64,000 nucleotides of DNA from Homarus americanus (lineage: Eukaryota > Arthropoda > Malacostraca > Decapoda > Nephropidae): assembly GCF_018991925.1 (NCBI RefSeq), contig NW_024722158.1, positions 8,808,420 to 8,872,419 on the forward strand. Direction: 5' to 3'. Positions 12,260 through 23,742 of the stretch are shown in pieces. The notes below the pieces were generated by a model. The model saw only the letters and a program-made list of their open reading frames with translations. It searched no databases and was not told the DNA's origin. A program made the position numbers and the translations under genes. How positions within the stretch are numbered: position 1 is the first letter of the stretch; the number at the start of each line of letters is the position of its first letter.

Positions 12260-12780
12260 GATCGATACAGCTTCTGAACCTGTGGACAAGAATAAGACAA
12301 ACGACAAGGCGGCTTCAGGTGTGTTTATTATACCATTATGATCTTTAAACTTCCTTCTAAACATTAATATATTTTTTTTTTATACTGTTGTCGTTTGATT
12401 ATATCTCGCCTGACTGCACACTTCTACGACCATCTCATGTGATCTGTACTGATAGTTTTTGGTCTATATTTGATTAATGTGAAGGCGAAAAGAAGAGTTA
12501 GATAATATTGACTATAAAAGTAACCTATATCACCTTTTTTATAGCCTCGAGTATCATGGCGAGGGTTGTTAGCTGAGTATATAGCTTACTCTATAAAGGA
12601 TCATCCCAACACGGGGGCCCTGTAGGTCGAGATGAAAGCCTAAGGAAGAGTTAGGGTAGGCCAGGAGGTTGTCCCCACCACGAGCTCTTACCACTTACAG
12701 GCGGGCTCAATCCTAGTCAGTAGCTGCCCTCTTGAGTGTGATGAGGTTGTCCCAGTGGGCTTGTTTGTGGTCCTGTGTGT
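11830..12780. other. unique DNA with a (GA)n run, no gene seen
   Basis: Mostly non-repetitive. It contains a (GA)n microsatellite at about 12203-12256 and, near 12018-12125, several diverged copies of a GGAGACCNNNTTGTG-like phrase. No recognised coding sequence. Confidence 0.55.
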
Positions 12781-12802
12781 GTGTGTGTGTGTGTGTGTGT
12801 TA
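12775..12802. repeat. (GT)n microsatellite
   Basis: A short uninterrupted GT run, followed by two copies of GTGTCCTTG. Confidence 0.9.
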
Positions 12803-13022
12803 CAGAATCAGTCAGGGTGGTGTCCTTGGTGTCCTTGGTGTCCTTTATCACACACGCACTCGTCAGAAACACGTCCTGAACCATTTTTCCCCTTACAGCT
12901 GGACGTCTTTCATAACTTCAGAGGTTCCTTAATCTACAATCTACCTGTAAATCTTTAAGTATTAATTACTTAACGTTTTTACTTTAGGTCAATTTACTCT
13001 ATACTTGCTAATGAAATCACTG

Positions 13023-13111
13023 ATGACCTGAAGATTAGCTCCCACATAACATAACATAACGTATCATTAACTAACTTAACCCCCCAGGAGTGTTAGGGTG
13101 TTTAATCATCA
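13023..13111. mobile_element. TTAGG-core inverted-repeat element, short copy
   Basis: Left end GACCTGAAGATTAGCTCCC, a short core of AACATAACATAAC, then CCCCAGGAGTGTTAGGGTG and TTTAATCATCAGGTGATCC. This is an internally deleted copy of about 90 bp that keeps both ends, which helps define the element boundaries. Confidence 0.78.
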
Positions 13112-13283
13112 GGTGATCCTAAGTCTCTCCTAATAACAATATTCCTTGTATATGATCCTTGTAAAAATACTTAATTTATTAAATGTTTTTCAAATTATTT
13201 CGTATGAATTAAATATTTTGAGGTGAGAAGGCGTTAAGATATCCGAGAATATTATGTTGACACACAGGTTATGAGGGAGTAAT

Positions 13284-13445
13284 GTGACCCTACGGGAGGT
13301 ACGAGGGCGTGTTACCTGGATAATGACCTCTGTTGCTAGGTGTTCCAGGACCCAAAGCTGCCTGATCCTACAGGAGTTCGGAGGTCATGTTACCCAGACA
13401 ATGACCTTTGTTGCTGCGTGTTCCAGGAACCAGAATCACTTGCTC
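13284..13445. repeat. diverged tandem duplication, spacing 78 bp
   Basis: The phrases AATGACCTCTGTTGCTAGG and AATGACCTTTGTTGCTGCG, each followed by TGTTCCAGGA, lie 78 bp apart, with further matches on both sides. It looks like an old two-copy duplication. The 68-codon frame across it shows no family motif. Confidence 0.75.
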
Positions 13446-13744
13446 CTGTGGATCCATAACGTCTTATCTGTAAATAATGAACGCAAGTAACATCTTCCAC
13501 TGACTCCTGTTTCTCGGAAACTGAAACTCGCTTTAAATTAGACGCTTCAAGTTTTACGATAACGACAGATGAAGAGTTGTAAAAAGTTTATGAGGGATCT
13601 CCCGACCGTAGCAGAGACGGAGAAGAAAAAAGAAGAAAAAATTGAAAAAAAAGTTATCGAAACTCACTCAGACATTTGGCTTAACGATGTCGGCGGAGTG
13701 AGGGAAAAACTGGCGCAAATCTTTTCCGTACATAAGTAAAGTCT

Positions 13745-13975
13745 TGATGGCCGCTGGAGGATCACTGACACGGAAAACTTGAGACTTTTCCACACTGTTC
13801 CTGACCGTTCCACGACCCACCTGCTGGTCTAGCACTGACACGGTCTCGTTAAAACATATGACTTCTGGTCTGGTGTCCGCTGGAAGATTAGTGACACAGA
13901 AAACGTGCCTGAGACCTTTCCAGACTTCAATACCGCCGCCGACGACTTGTTAGCACATGGTTTCTGGTTTGAGAG
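13745..13975. repeat. diverged tandem duplication, spacing about 126 bp
   Basis: CCGCTGGAGGATCACTGACA at about 13751 recurs as CCGCTGGAAGATTAGTGACA at about 13877. Both are followed by similar GAGAC-TTTCCA and CATATGACTTCTGG / CATGGTTTCTGG blocks. Confidence 0.75.
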
Positions 13976-14045
13976 TCTGCCAGTCTCGCTTCATTCTTCT
14001 CTTGGTTTTTATCTTTATCATAATGGAAACATTTTTGGTTTTGTG

Positions 14046-14352
14046 TGTGGGTGTAGGGGTGCCAGGGTGTAGGGGTGCCAGGGTGTAGGGGTGCCAGGGT
14101 GTAGGGGTGCCAGGGTGTAGGGGTGCCAGGTGTAGGGGTGCCAGGGGTGCCAGGGTGTAGGGGGTGGGGTGCCAGGGTGTGGGGGTGCCAGGGTGTAGGG
14201 GTGGGGTAGGGGTGCCAGGGGTGTGGGGGTGCCAGGGGTGTGGGGTGCCAGGGTGTAGGGGCCAGGGTGTAGGGGTGCCAGGGTGTAGGGGTGCCAGGGT
14301 GTAGGGGTGCCAGGGTGTAGGGGTGCAAGGGTGTAGGGGTGCCAGGGTGTAT
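14046..14352. repeat. 16-bp minisatellite
   Basis: About 18 copies of GGGTGTAGGGGTGCCA with minor variants. The antisense TPWHPYTLAP frames are repeat translations. Confidence 0.97.
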
Positions 14353-14891
14353 GTGCGCACGAGCATCAAATTGCATAATTAAGCAGTTATTTATGTGTGA
14401 TTGAAGATAATTATATTTTTCTCTTAATATTTACACTCATCTTACGTGAATTATAAGGCTGAGACAGAGATAATTTATGACTCCTACTTCTGCCTTCTAT
14501 AAACTAAGACCTACAGTATAATCCTACCTCAGTGTAGTGAACACCCTAACCTATGGAACAGTTAAATACAGCAGTTTAGGTTAGGTTAGGTTAGCTGGTA
14601 AGTAGATTTAATTTCTTTAATGTTTATATATGATGAGAACTTGTCCAAACGTATGAGTGAACACAATGAAAATTTACTAGGTAGGTGGTGTCCGGTACGA
14701 CCACAAGGCGAGCTTCTGGGACCATACGCTCTGCCGTCTGTGTCCGGCTACTACTGTTGGATGGGAAACCTTGAGTATATTAATCTCAAACATGACAGCA
14801 AGGACCCCAGAATGTCTCCAAGGGTCGAGATGAATCGTCGTGGCCGCTCCTCTGTTTTGTTCAGGAGTCGAGAACGTCCAGGCGAGTGTTG

Positions 14892-14893
<2 letters not shown>

Positions 14894-14949
<56 letters not shown>
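14894..14949. repeat. (GT)n microsatellite
   Basis: A long uninterrupted GT run followed by a short (TC)n run. Confidence 0.97.
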
Positions 14950-15046
14950 ATGTATCTCTCTCTCTCTCAGAACAAATGTTATTGAACTGTGCATAAACCA
15001 TCACTAGAATTCCTTTTATGTAACACCAAAAAGTCGTAAAAAGGCT

Positions 15047-15118
15047 GAAACCTAACCTAACCTAACCTAACCTAACCTAACCAAACTTAGCCCCCAGGTA
15101 GCGTTAGGGTTTTTAATC
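15047..15118. mobile_element. TTAGG-core inverted-repeat element, partial
   Basis: (CCTAA)n, then CCCCCAGGTAGCGTTAGGGT and TTTTAATCCCC. Only the core and the inner part of one arm are recognisable. Confidence 0.65.
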
Positions 15119-15379
15119 CCCAAATATGTATGCAAAGACTCCTTTTTTGTAGATATGACGAATATTTTGTTTTTTATTCTTCAGAAATTTTTTTTTGTGA
15201 CACTCCAGGGCAGTTTCCTTTGACTTATGATACAAGTTTGTCAATAAATTCATAGTGATACAACAGTGTATTTTGGTGTATGAATGTTGTATTTTTATGG
15301 TGCAGTGAGTAGTAATATTGTGTCATGGAGACGTATGGTGATAGTGCATGTTGGTGTACAACTGTTGCATTTCTATGTA

Positions 15380-15636
15380 CACTCGCACCAAAAAGTATCG
15401 GTGCAGGGTGAGATCGACTAGTTCCGAAACGATACGTATACACTGTGATATGTCGGGAAGGTTGGTAAGTGTATCCTCATTACCCCCCCCCCCTCATCCC
15501 ACTAGGTGTTGCCATATGGCTGACAATCAGGGCTGCCAACATACGGTGGAACAACTCGCCTTTCCCAATACCTATATAATCACTGGTCTCAAATTGTTCA
15601 CACTACAGTATGCACCGATACTTTTTCTTGAGAGTG
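15380..15636. mobile_element. MITE of Tc1/mariner type (26-bp TIRs, TA flanks)
   Basis: The left end starts CACTCGCACC and continues AAAAAGTATCGGTGCA. The right end is its reverse complement with three mismatches in 26 bases. The dinucleotide TA flanks both ends (15378-15379 and 15637-15638), the target duplication expected of Tc1/mariner elements. The element is 257 bp and has no transposase. Sequence just upstream (15250-15380) holds a separate diverged direct repeat around TTGGTGTA(T/C)AA. Confidence 0.82.
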
Positions 15637-15689
15637 TACAAAGATATACACTAAGTTAAGTGTATGGGCGGCAATGTCTATTACTCAAA

Positions 15690-16138
15690 GGAAGGTTGGC
15701 ACTGTGTTACTCGTTGGAGGGTTGGCACTGTCTGTCATTCATGGGAGAGTTGGCACTGTCAGTTAATGGATGGAGGGTTACTGTTACTCGTTGGAGGGTT
15801 GGCACTGTCTGTCATTCATGGGAGAGTTGGCACTGTCTGTCTATGGATGGAGGGTTGGCACTGTCAGTTAATGGATGGAGGGTTGGTACTGTTACTCGTT
15901 GGAGGGTTGGCACTGTCTGTCATTCATGGGAGAGTTGGCACTGTCTGTCTATGGATGGAGGGTTGGCACTGTCTGTCTATGGATGGAGGGTTGGCACTGT
16001 CAGTTAATGGATGGAGGGTTGGTACTGTTACTCGTTGGAGGGTTGGCACTGTCTGTCATCCGTGGGAGAGTTGACACTGTCTGTCTATGGATGGAGGGTT
16101 GGCACTGTCTGTCTATGGATGGAGGGTTGGAACTGTCT
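15690..16138. repeat. 27-28 bp minisatellite with alternating subtypes
   Basis: Units begin GGAGGGTTGGCACTGTCTGT and differ in the tail: CATTCATGGGA, CTATGGAT, CAGTTAATGGAT or a TTACTCGTT variant. The subtypes repeat in the same order, so the true repeat is a composite of several units. Confidence 0.95.
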
Positions 16139-16324
16139 ACCATACATAAGTGCCACCTTCGACACAGCCGCTGGTGCAGACAGTGGTAAGCCACAGGTCG
16201 TGTCCCTCCCGCCAGACGTTAATGTGTAGCTGTGAGAAATGAATCGACAACAGATATTTTTTCTTCACTTTATTCCTCCACCAGACTGTCGACCAGCGGG
16301 GGATATATAGGAACAGGTGCCATC

Positions 16325-16465
16325 ATCAGTCTTGTCTGTCTGTCTGTCTGTCTGTGAACAAGGTGTGTCTGTTGGTCTGTCTGTCTGTGAACAAGGTGTG
16401 TCTGTGTGTCTGTCTGTCTGTGAACAAGGTGTGTCTGTTTGTCTGTCTGTGTTCGTCTGTTCGTC
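16325..16465. repeat. CTGT-based minisatellite, about 36-40 bp
   Basis: Three or more copies of (CTGT)n followed by GAACAAGGTGTGT. Confidence 0.92.
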
Positions 16466-16603
16466 AACAAACATATCTTGAACATTTCTCAGGAAGTTAA
16501 CCTGGCTCTTGGCAACTCTCTCGACTGATGTGTTTCTTGATTATGTTTAATAATTTTCGGAAACTTAAGACTGATACACATACTAGTGTTTGTGTGTGTA
16601 TGG

Positions 16604-16870
16604 TGACCTGTGGTGTAATGGTTAGCATACTCGCCTCGCAAATGAGTGAATTCAGGTTCGATCCCCGCCTCCCCGGGTAGGGTGATACAATGGCAAAGTT
16701 TATTTACGCCATTTGCTTCGTGTTCCGGGGTTATGGTTAGCCAGTGTAGTTGGCGAGTTGTCCGGTCTTCTCCGATTATTCCTTGACACTGGGTCATGCA
16801 CTCAACTCGTTAACTTAGGGTGTGGTTGTTGTGTTGGCGACAGTTTCTACACCTTAAATTTAACACGAGG
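16604..16870 (+). mobile_element. tRNA-derived SINE (RNA polymerase III A and B boxes)
   Basis: The A-box-like TGGTGTAATGGTTAGCAT starts at 16611 and a perfect B-box GGTTCGATCCC starts at 16655. The 44-base spacing is that of a tRNA gene. The acceptor and T stems do not pair well by eye, so this is a tRNA-derived head rather than a functional tRNA. The following roughly 200 bp of unique sequence is probably the SINE body; the 3' end near 16870 is a guess, set where a (GT)n tract begins. Confidence 0.68.
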
Positions 16871-16887
16871 GGCAACCATTATGTATG

Positions 16888-17006
16888 TCTGTGTGTGTGT
16901 GTGTGTGCACATTCTTGCGAGTATGTTAATCACGAGACAGTGTGTGTGTGTGTGTGTGTGTGATAATAATGATAACAATACGAAAAATATAATAATAATA
17001 GTAGGT

Positions 17007-17069
<63 letters not shown>

Positions 17070-17070
17070 A
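16888..17070. repeat. (GT)n and (TAG)n microsatellites
   Basis: Two GT runs (about 16889-16908 and 16940-16962), then about 22 TAG triplets from 17002 to 17068. Confidence 0.97.
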
Positions 17071-17074
17071 TAAT

Positions 17075-18850
17075 AAATGGTTTACTGTAAAAACACATCA
17101 GGCAAAGGATGAAAATATACACCGGCCAGAGATGATATAAATACATACAGCAACACCGGGGAGTAATTCACATAACAAAAGCTTTCAGACCATAAAAAGA
17201 CGAGACACATGACTTTGGCGTGAACACACAAGTTAACTATGACTGATAATTTTTACAGTGGTGGGAAGGGGCGGGTGTTGTAGCCTTCTGTGTGAGGTCG
17301 TGTAGACTTGATGCTGTTGTGGTGTTGAGCAGAAAGACCTGAAGTGGCAGGAGGTGACGTTAGTGAGGACGGTGGCGCAGCTCTGACCCAAACTGATAGC
17401 TGGAGACATGGTGGTGGTCAGAGGGAGCTGAGAGGATCAGTGTACTTGAGTGTCTCTTGGTAGTTGCGTGGGTGTGCGTGTGAGAACCTTGGTGGTGATC
17501 TAAAGGGAGATAATAAGCTTCAAGCTGGGAGTTTTACAGTCATTATGAATCACTAAATCTGGAGATACTGTTGAAGTTGGTGGGGCCAGTGAAGTCACCT
17601 TACACTGGTCACTATCACAAGTAACAGGAAACTTACTTGACCTTCAGAACAAGTTTAAGTCCCCCGGAACATCTGTTTGGAGGTATTGGCGAATCACAAT
17701 TACATCAACGTCATACAGGTGTAATAATGTTGACTTCGATACACCGTAATGAGGAGAGACTCGGAAGGCTCACAGGTCAACTAGGGTTTACGTCTCTCAC
17801 CTCACATTAAAGGCGCCGTGGCTGTATGACCTGAAATGCTGAAATAACGGAGTTTTATGACACTTGGGTTCTTACAGTCGTGCTCATTGCCGCCCTCATG
17901 ACCCTAACATCAAAGGGGCCGACCACGCATGACCCGAAATAGAGACCATACCAGCCGGGCCACGGGTTAGTAATGTGAGCATTGTGATGCGCTCCCTGAT
18001 TGGTTGATATGGCCTGGCCTCCCTGGTTTATTGGTCAATTCAGGGAGAGGGAGGGAGAAGGAGGGAGAGACAGGGAGGTGGAGGTAGAGAGTTATGTATG
18101 AGTGTGCCGTCATATATTTTGGTGTTGCTCTATTCATCGTGGTGTAATTTTTGACCCGCCGACATTAACAGGAGAAGGTCTGTGGTGCGAGGTTTCAGAA
18201 AAGTGTAAAAAATAAACAAGGAAAGGCTCGGCCGGCAGAGGTGAAGCACCAAACTCGCCCAGAATTTATTCGTATTTAGCCAACAAAATACAACTGGGAA
18301 TCACGCCATTTTTACCAGAGGGTCAGAAATCCTCTCATCTGTTGTAAAATGTTTTTTATTACAGACACGATCGGATTTTGACAACAAATTGTTCACAGTC
18401 ATGGAGGCGGCCGTGGCGGGTTGAACACTAGTGGTGGGTCGTGGTACCAGTCACCAGTCAGTCTCACCACCAGTTAAGTGAAACAAAGATATCCAGGTGA
18501 AAAGATGTAATGTTGGTCTGTCGTTTATCAACATTACTACGCCGTCTGTCGCTCGGGTGAGGCTTTTATCTGCTGCCATTATTTTCCCCAGGATGAACAA
18601 GCCTCAGAGATACCAAACTGACCACCTCGTCAAGTACGTAACAGGGAGAGTTTTGTTCCCAGGAGGAGCACAGTCCCTCACTAAGACTAATTTGCTACAG
18701 TACATTTCCACGGGTGGTATAGCCTGGCGGGAGGATGGCAGTGTTAAGGGTGGTAGTCTGACCTATCTTTGTACCCCAGAGATTTCAGCTTCTGACTGAT
18801 CGATAGACCGGAGCTCTCAGGCCAGTCACCCAGTTAGTGAGTACATGGTA
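17075..18850. other. unique DNA, no confident gene
   Basis: About 1.8 kb of non-repetitive sequence. A 100-codon open frame on the plus strand (18497-18799) shows no signal peptide, domain motif or repeat that I recognise, and 100 codons can occur by chance in this much sequence. I leave it unannotated as a gene. Confidence 0.5.
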
Positions 18851-18852
18851 GT

Positions 18853-18918
18853 GTTAACCTAACCTAACCTAACCTAACCTAACCTAACCTAACCTAACCT
18901 ATCCTAACCTAACCTAAT
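18853..18918. repeat. (CCTAA)n telomere-type tract
   Basis: About twelve tandem CCTAA units, the complement of the arthropod telomere repeat TTAGG, without recognisable arms. Confidence 0.93.
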
Positions 18919-19049
18919 TTTACCAACGTGTGGATCAGTGTCGAGTTACCACCGTCTGTCAGTTACTGTAGATGGATCAGTGACACCAACAGCTGGTGGT
19001 CGGGTCCCGGTGGTAGTGAGGGACACTGAGAGGATGTACTGGATCACCA

Positions 19050-19330
19050 AAAAGTTAGGATAGGTTAGGTTAGGTTAGTTTTACGTTAGATTTAGGTTAT
19101 TTTTGGTTAGTTTTGGTTAGGTTAGGTTGGCGTTAAGCTGGTTAATCTTAAGGTGAAATAAACTATATGGACTGGTTAATGGCGTTAGGTTAGGTTAGGT
19201 TAGCGTTAAGGTGGTTAATCTTAAGGTGAAATAAACTATATGGACTAGTTAATGGCGTTAGGTTAGGTTAGGTTAGCGTTAAGGTGGTTAATCCTAAGGT
19301 GAAATAAACTATATGGACTGGTTAAGGGTG
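19050..19330. mobile_element. TTAGG-core element with right arm amplified in tandem, 73-bp period
   Basis: GCGTTAAGGTGGTTAATCTT, then AAGGTGAAATAAACTATATG, GACTGGTTAATGG and (TTAGG)n, occur three times, with CGTTAAG at 19131, 19204 and 19277. This is one arm plus core of the dispersed family, repeated head to tail. Confidence 0.8.
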
Positions 19331-19626
19331 TTAGTTGCATTAACCGACTAACTGTGACAGACTGACAAACTGGTCTGGTTCTCCACTCAGGACAATAAAC
19401 TATTTACAGACTGTCACCGGTGAAAATAACTGATAGACTGGAGGTTAAGAGTCAGACTGTGGAAGATGACGTCATGTCCTCTCGGTTCTGTTAGACTGAG
19501 AGTGACGTCAGGTCCTCCCGGTCCTCCCGTCAACAGCTTTATTAGTATTCACGTCATCATCGATAAACTCGCCTCCCATAAAATGGATCTTGGTGACCAT
19601 AAAACACATTTTCGGTAAGTAAATAG

Positions 19627-20352
19627 GAAGACCAGCGGAGACCTAAAGTGACCCACAAGACCAGCGGAGACCTAAAGTGACTCCCAAGACCAGCGGAGAC
19701 CTAAAGTGACCCATAAGACCAGCAGAAACCTAAAGTGACCCATATGACCAGCAGAGACCTAAAGTGACCCACAAGACCAGCGGAGACCTAAAGTGACCCA
19801 CAAGACCAGCAGAGACCTAAAGTGACCCACAAGACCAGCAGAGACCTAAAGTGACCCACAAGACCAGCGGAGACCTAAAGTGACCCACAAGACCAGCGGA
19901 GACCTAAAGTGACCTATAAGACCAGCGGAGACCCAAAGGACCCATAAGACCATCATCAGAGACCTAAAGTGCACCTGTATATAAGACCAGCAGAGACTTC
20001 AAAGTGACCCCAAGACCAGCGGAGACCCTCCAAAGTTACCCACAAGACCAGCGGAGACCCAAAGTGACCCCTCAAGACCAGCGGGAGGACCCAAAAGTGA
20101 CCCACAAGCACCATCAGAGACCCAAAGTGACCCATAAGACCAGCAGAGACTTAAAGTGACCCCAAGACCAGCGGAGACTCCAAAGTGACCCACACAAGAC
20201 CAGTGGGAGACCCAAAGTGAATCTCTTGCGGACCAGCGGAGACCCAAAGTGACCCAAGACTAGCGGAGACCCAAAGTGACCCACAAAGGACTGCAAAAGG
20301 GAGACCTAAAGTGACTCCATAAGACCAGCGGAGACTCCAAAGTGACCCCCAA
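19627..20352. repeat. 29-bp minisatellite (AGACCAGCGGAGACC core)
   Basis: About 25 copies of AAGACCAGCGGAGACCTAAA followed by GTGACCCAC. It is very regular to 19920, then irregular with insertions and deletions to 20352. It is followed by a (GA)n run at about 20373-20410. Confidence 0.97.
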
Positions 20353-20369
20353 CCTGGGATACGATTTAG

Positions 20370-20412
<43 letters not shown>

Positions 20413-20579
20413 AGGCCTGTCATCCACCAGCCTTCCCTCCCTGCCACGGCACCTTTAAGGGAGAAAAGAATTGGTTGACTTACAATAGGGGATGTCTCTG
20501 CCGATACGTAATACTGAGGGAGGAACAGCCTGACGGTGTGTTGATACAGCTCTTATAGATTACATGGGCGCCCTGCTGT

Positions 20580-20712
20580 TTTGTCTTGTGTGTTGGGGAG
20601 GGCCTTGTGTACATGTGTGTGTGTGTGTTGGGGAGGGCCTTGTGTACATGTGTGTGTGTTGGGGATTCTGTTTGTCCTCCTAGTGTATGCTGGGAGTTTT
20701 GTGTGCTTGTGC

Positions 20713-20747
<35 letters not shown>

Positions 20748-20810
20748 ATCCTTGCGTATGTGGGGGAGCCTTGTGTACACTGTATGTGTGTATGTGTGCG
20801 TTGGGAATCA
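20580..20810. repeat. GT-rich repeat region
   Basis: Copies of GGGGAGGGCCTTGTGTACAT with GT tracts, and a longer (GT)n at about 20715-20748. Frames on either strand are Val/Cys or Thr/His repeat translations. Confidence 0.9.
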
Positions 20811-20839
20811 TAGTATACTTTGTGTGTGGCACCTCACTG

Positions 20840-21500
20840 ACTGCATCATTGTCAGAGATATGCTCACCACCAGAACCATGCGTGGCTCAGAACCATTGTG
20901 AGACAGATCATCGACTCATCAGAGCACAACTCTCCCTCAACGTCGCCCCAAAGCAGCGAAAACAACAAGCCTCTAGAAGCGGTTTCAACACTTAAACGAT
21001 TTGAGGGTCAGGAGGTGGAACACGTTTTCAGGGAGCAGCTCCACGAGGAGTTGGTGAACAGTACGACAACTAACGACTTTAATCCGAGTGCTGAGTGGGT
21101 TACCCTCAAGGCCGTCATGACAAAGACCTGCAGCGAGACCCTCGACCAGTCCAAACGAAAACACCAGGATTGGTTTAATGAGAATGCCCAGGAAATTCAG
21201 GTGTTCCTCTCTGGTAAACGTGCTGCCTTTATTGCCTGGAAAAACGATTCACAGTCTCAGATCAAAGCTGCTACTTTCCGCCAACAGAAGGCAATGTTCC
21301 AGCTGACTTGAGGAAATGAGGAACGCGTGGTGGACTTTAACAATGTATGTGAAACGCACAAATTTGCGGTTCAACACCAAATGTGCGAATTTTTTAATTC
21401 CACCAAAGCTATTTATGGTTTCCGACGGCAACTTTAATCGCTGAAAAAGAGCACTGCCATTCTCTGCTCACTGAAACACCGATGTGGATGTCCTGACTGC
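20840..21500 (+). pseudogene. non-LTR retrotransposon relic (end of endonuclease plus linker to RT)
   Basis: The plus strand encodes TDHRLIRAQLSL, matching the closing SDHR-type motif of an APE endonuclease. After a frame change it reads KRFEGQEVEHVF and, further on, KRKHQDWFNENAQEIQ and FLSGKRAAFIAWKND. That order (endonuclease end, then a KRKHQDWF-type linker) is typical of a group of animal non-LTR elements often annotated as craniofacial-development-protein-2-like. I favour an RTE-like origin but am not certain of the clade. A stop follows at 21309, and a degraded continuation reads to about 21500. The reverse transcriptase itself is absent. The left end abuts the GT-rich array. Confidence 0.72.
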
Positions 21501-21654
21501 CATCATTAAAAATGTATATCATTCTGTCATCGCTAGATAATCGTTATATGCTTTTTTATTTATTTTTTTATATATTTTTTTTTACGGGCATTAACCTACC
21601 CGGGCACAGGTAATTTTATAATGACCCATATCAAGGCTTGGGGTGAAATTGTAA

Positions 21655-21762
21655 TAAAATAATAATAATAATAATAATAATGATAATAATAATAAAAATA
21701 AATGAAAATAAATAATTATAATAAAAGAAAATACTAATACTAATAAGTAATAAAAATTATAA

Positions 21763-21815
<53 letters not shown>

Positions 21816-21832
21816 TAATAATAATAAGCCAT
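21655..21832. repeat. (AAT)n microsatellite, interrupted
   Basis: Two long ATA/AAT runs (about 21657-21700 and 21765-21830) with an A-rich bridge. The antisense leucine-rich frame is a repeat translation. Confidence 0.95.
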
Positions 21833-22269
21833 GAATAAAAAAAATCAGGAGTGGTAAATGACATATGTATGTTGTGTTGTCAAAGTAAGAGAAACAATTG
21901 AGACCCTGGAATTGTGTGTAAATGAGGCAGAAAGTCCGATCAGCAACCTGGGACTTGGTCACAATTTTGGTGATGCCATATAGCAGCAGGGTCTACCATT
22001 AGACAGGGAAGTAGTAGTATGTGTGAAAGAGAGAGCGAGAGAAGGAAGATTTTAATACGGATATCAGAAGTCATCCCACTGGTATATAATATAATAGTAT
22101 AATGCAATACTTGTTATTTACATCTTTTGCAATATTTATCAACTTTATTATAAACGAAAATTAGAGGTTATTATTTCTTTATTTTTTAGGATAATTCCGC
22201 GCCAAACTGACTAAAACCTGACTAGGTGAGTGACACAAGTGGTCGTGTTTATTTTGTTTTATTATTGGG

Positions 22270-22352
22270 CTCACATGAAGATTACCTCCAGCTTATTTCC
22301 TCTGATGATTAAACACCTCAACGTTACCTGGAGCGGGTTAGGTTAGGGTGGT
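22270..22352. mobile_element. TTAGG-core inverted-repeat element, left half only
   Basis: TCACATGAAGATTACCTCC, CAGCTTATTTCCTCTGATGA, TTAAACACCTCAACGTTACC and then GGGTTAGGTTAGGGTGG. The second arm is missing. Confidence 0.75.
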
Positions 22353-22558
22353 CGAAAAGTCCCTGTGTACCTGGAATAATTAATGATATAGTTCCTTGTT
22401 ATACCTACATTGTTATACACTTCGTTATACACATTGTTGTTACTTACACTAAATATTACAAATGGTATCCTCTTGCACCATTCACTCTGAACCTTTCCAA
22501 TGTTTGCTGTAAGTAAAACAAGGCAATTGAGAAGGGAGGTGTAACAAACAACAACTAT

Positions 22559-23742
22559 AATACCATGACCCACCACTGTGTCATGACCCATCACTGTGTC
22601 ATGACCCACCACTGTGTCATGACCCACCACTGTACTCTGCTGTGTCATAACCCACCACTGTGCTCTGCTGTGTCATGACCCACCACTGTACTCTGCTGTG
22701 TCATGACCCACCACTGTACTCTGCTGTGTCATGACCCACCACTGTACTCTGCTGTGTCATAACCCACCACTGTACTCTGCTGTGTCATGACCCACCACTG
22801 TACTCTGCTGTGTCATGACCCACCACTGTACTCTGCTGTGTCATGACCCACCACTGTGTGCTCTGCTGTGTCATGACCCACCACTGTACTCTGCTGTGTC
22901 ATGACCCACCACTGTGCTCTGCTGTGTCATGACCCACCACTATACTCTGCTGTGTCATGACCCACTACTGTACTCTGCTGTGTCATGACCCACCACTGTA
23001 CTCTGCTGTGTCATGACCCACCACTGTACTCTGTTGTGTCATGACCCACCACTGTACTGATGTGTCATGACTGTACTCTGCTGTGTCATGACCCACCACT
23101 GTACTCTGCTGTGTCATGACCCACCACTGTGCTCTGCTGTGTCATGACCCACCACTGTACTCTGCTGTGTCATGACCCACCACTGTACTCTGCTGTGTCA
23201 TGACCCACCACTGTACTCTGCTGTGTCATGACCCACCACTGTACTCTGCTGTGTCATAACCCACCACTGTACTCTGCTGTGTCATGACCCACCACTGTAC
23301 TCTGCTGTGTCATGACCCACCACTGTACTCTGCTGTGTCATGACCCACCACTGTACTCTGCTGTGTCATAACCCACCACTGTACTCTGCTGTGTCATGAC
23401 CCACCACTGTACTCTGCTGTGTCATGACCCACCACTGTACTCTGCTGTGTCATGACCCACCACTGTACTCTGCTGTGTCATGACCCACCACTGTGCTCTG
23501 CTGTGTCATGACCCACCACTGTACTCCGCTGTGTCATAACCCACCACTGTACTCTGCTGTGTCATGACCCACCACTGTACTCTGCTGTGTCATGACCCAT
23601 CACTGTACTCTGCTGTGTCATGACCCACCACTGTACTCTGCTGTGTCATGACCCACCGCTGTACTCTGCTGTGTCATGACCCACCACTGTTCTCTGCTGT
23701 GTCATGACCCACCACTGTACTCTGCTGTGTCATGACCCACTA
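22559..23742. repeat. 28-bp minisatellite (CATGACCCACCACTGTACTC)
   Basis: About 42 copies of TGTCATGACCCACCACTGTA followed by CTCTGCTG. It is highly homogeneous; variants (CATAACCC, GTGCTC) are scattered rather than clustered. The uniformity suggests recent expansion or active homogenisation. Confidence 0.98.

Noticed and set aside
14620..14985. 121-codon frame ending in a Cys/Val run
   Set aside because: The C-terminal third is (GT)n and the rest shows no domain.
16604..16676. A functional tRNA gene
   Set aside because: A and B boxes are well placed, but the acceptor and T stems do not pair by eye and no clean seven-base anticodon loop is visible; a SINE head fits better.
18497..18799. 100-codon plus-strand frame in unique DNA
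   Set aside because: No recognisable domain, signal peptide or splice context; length is within chance expectation.
18853..18918. A true chromosome end or telomere fusion
   Set aside because: The tract is only about 65 bp, lies mid-window, and is one of many TTAGG tracts with element arms elsewhere.
22559..23742. CRISPR-like array of regular 28-bp repeats
   Set aside because: The units are directly contiguous with no spacers, and the context is eukaryotic.
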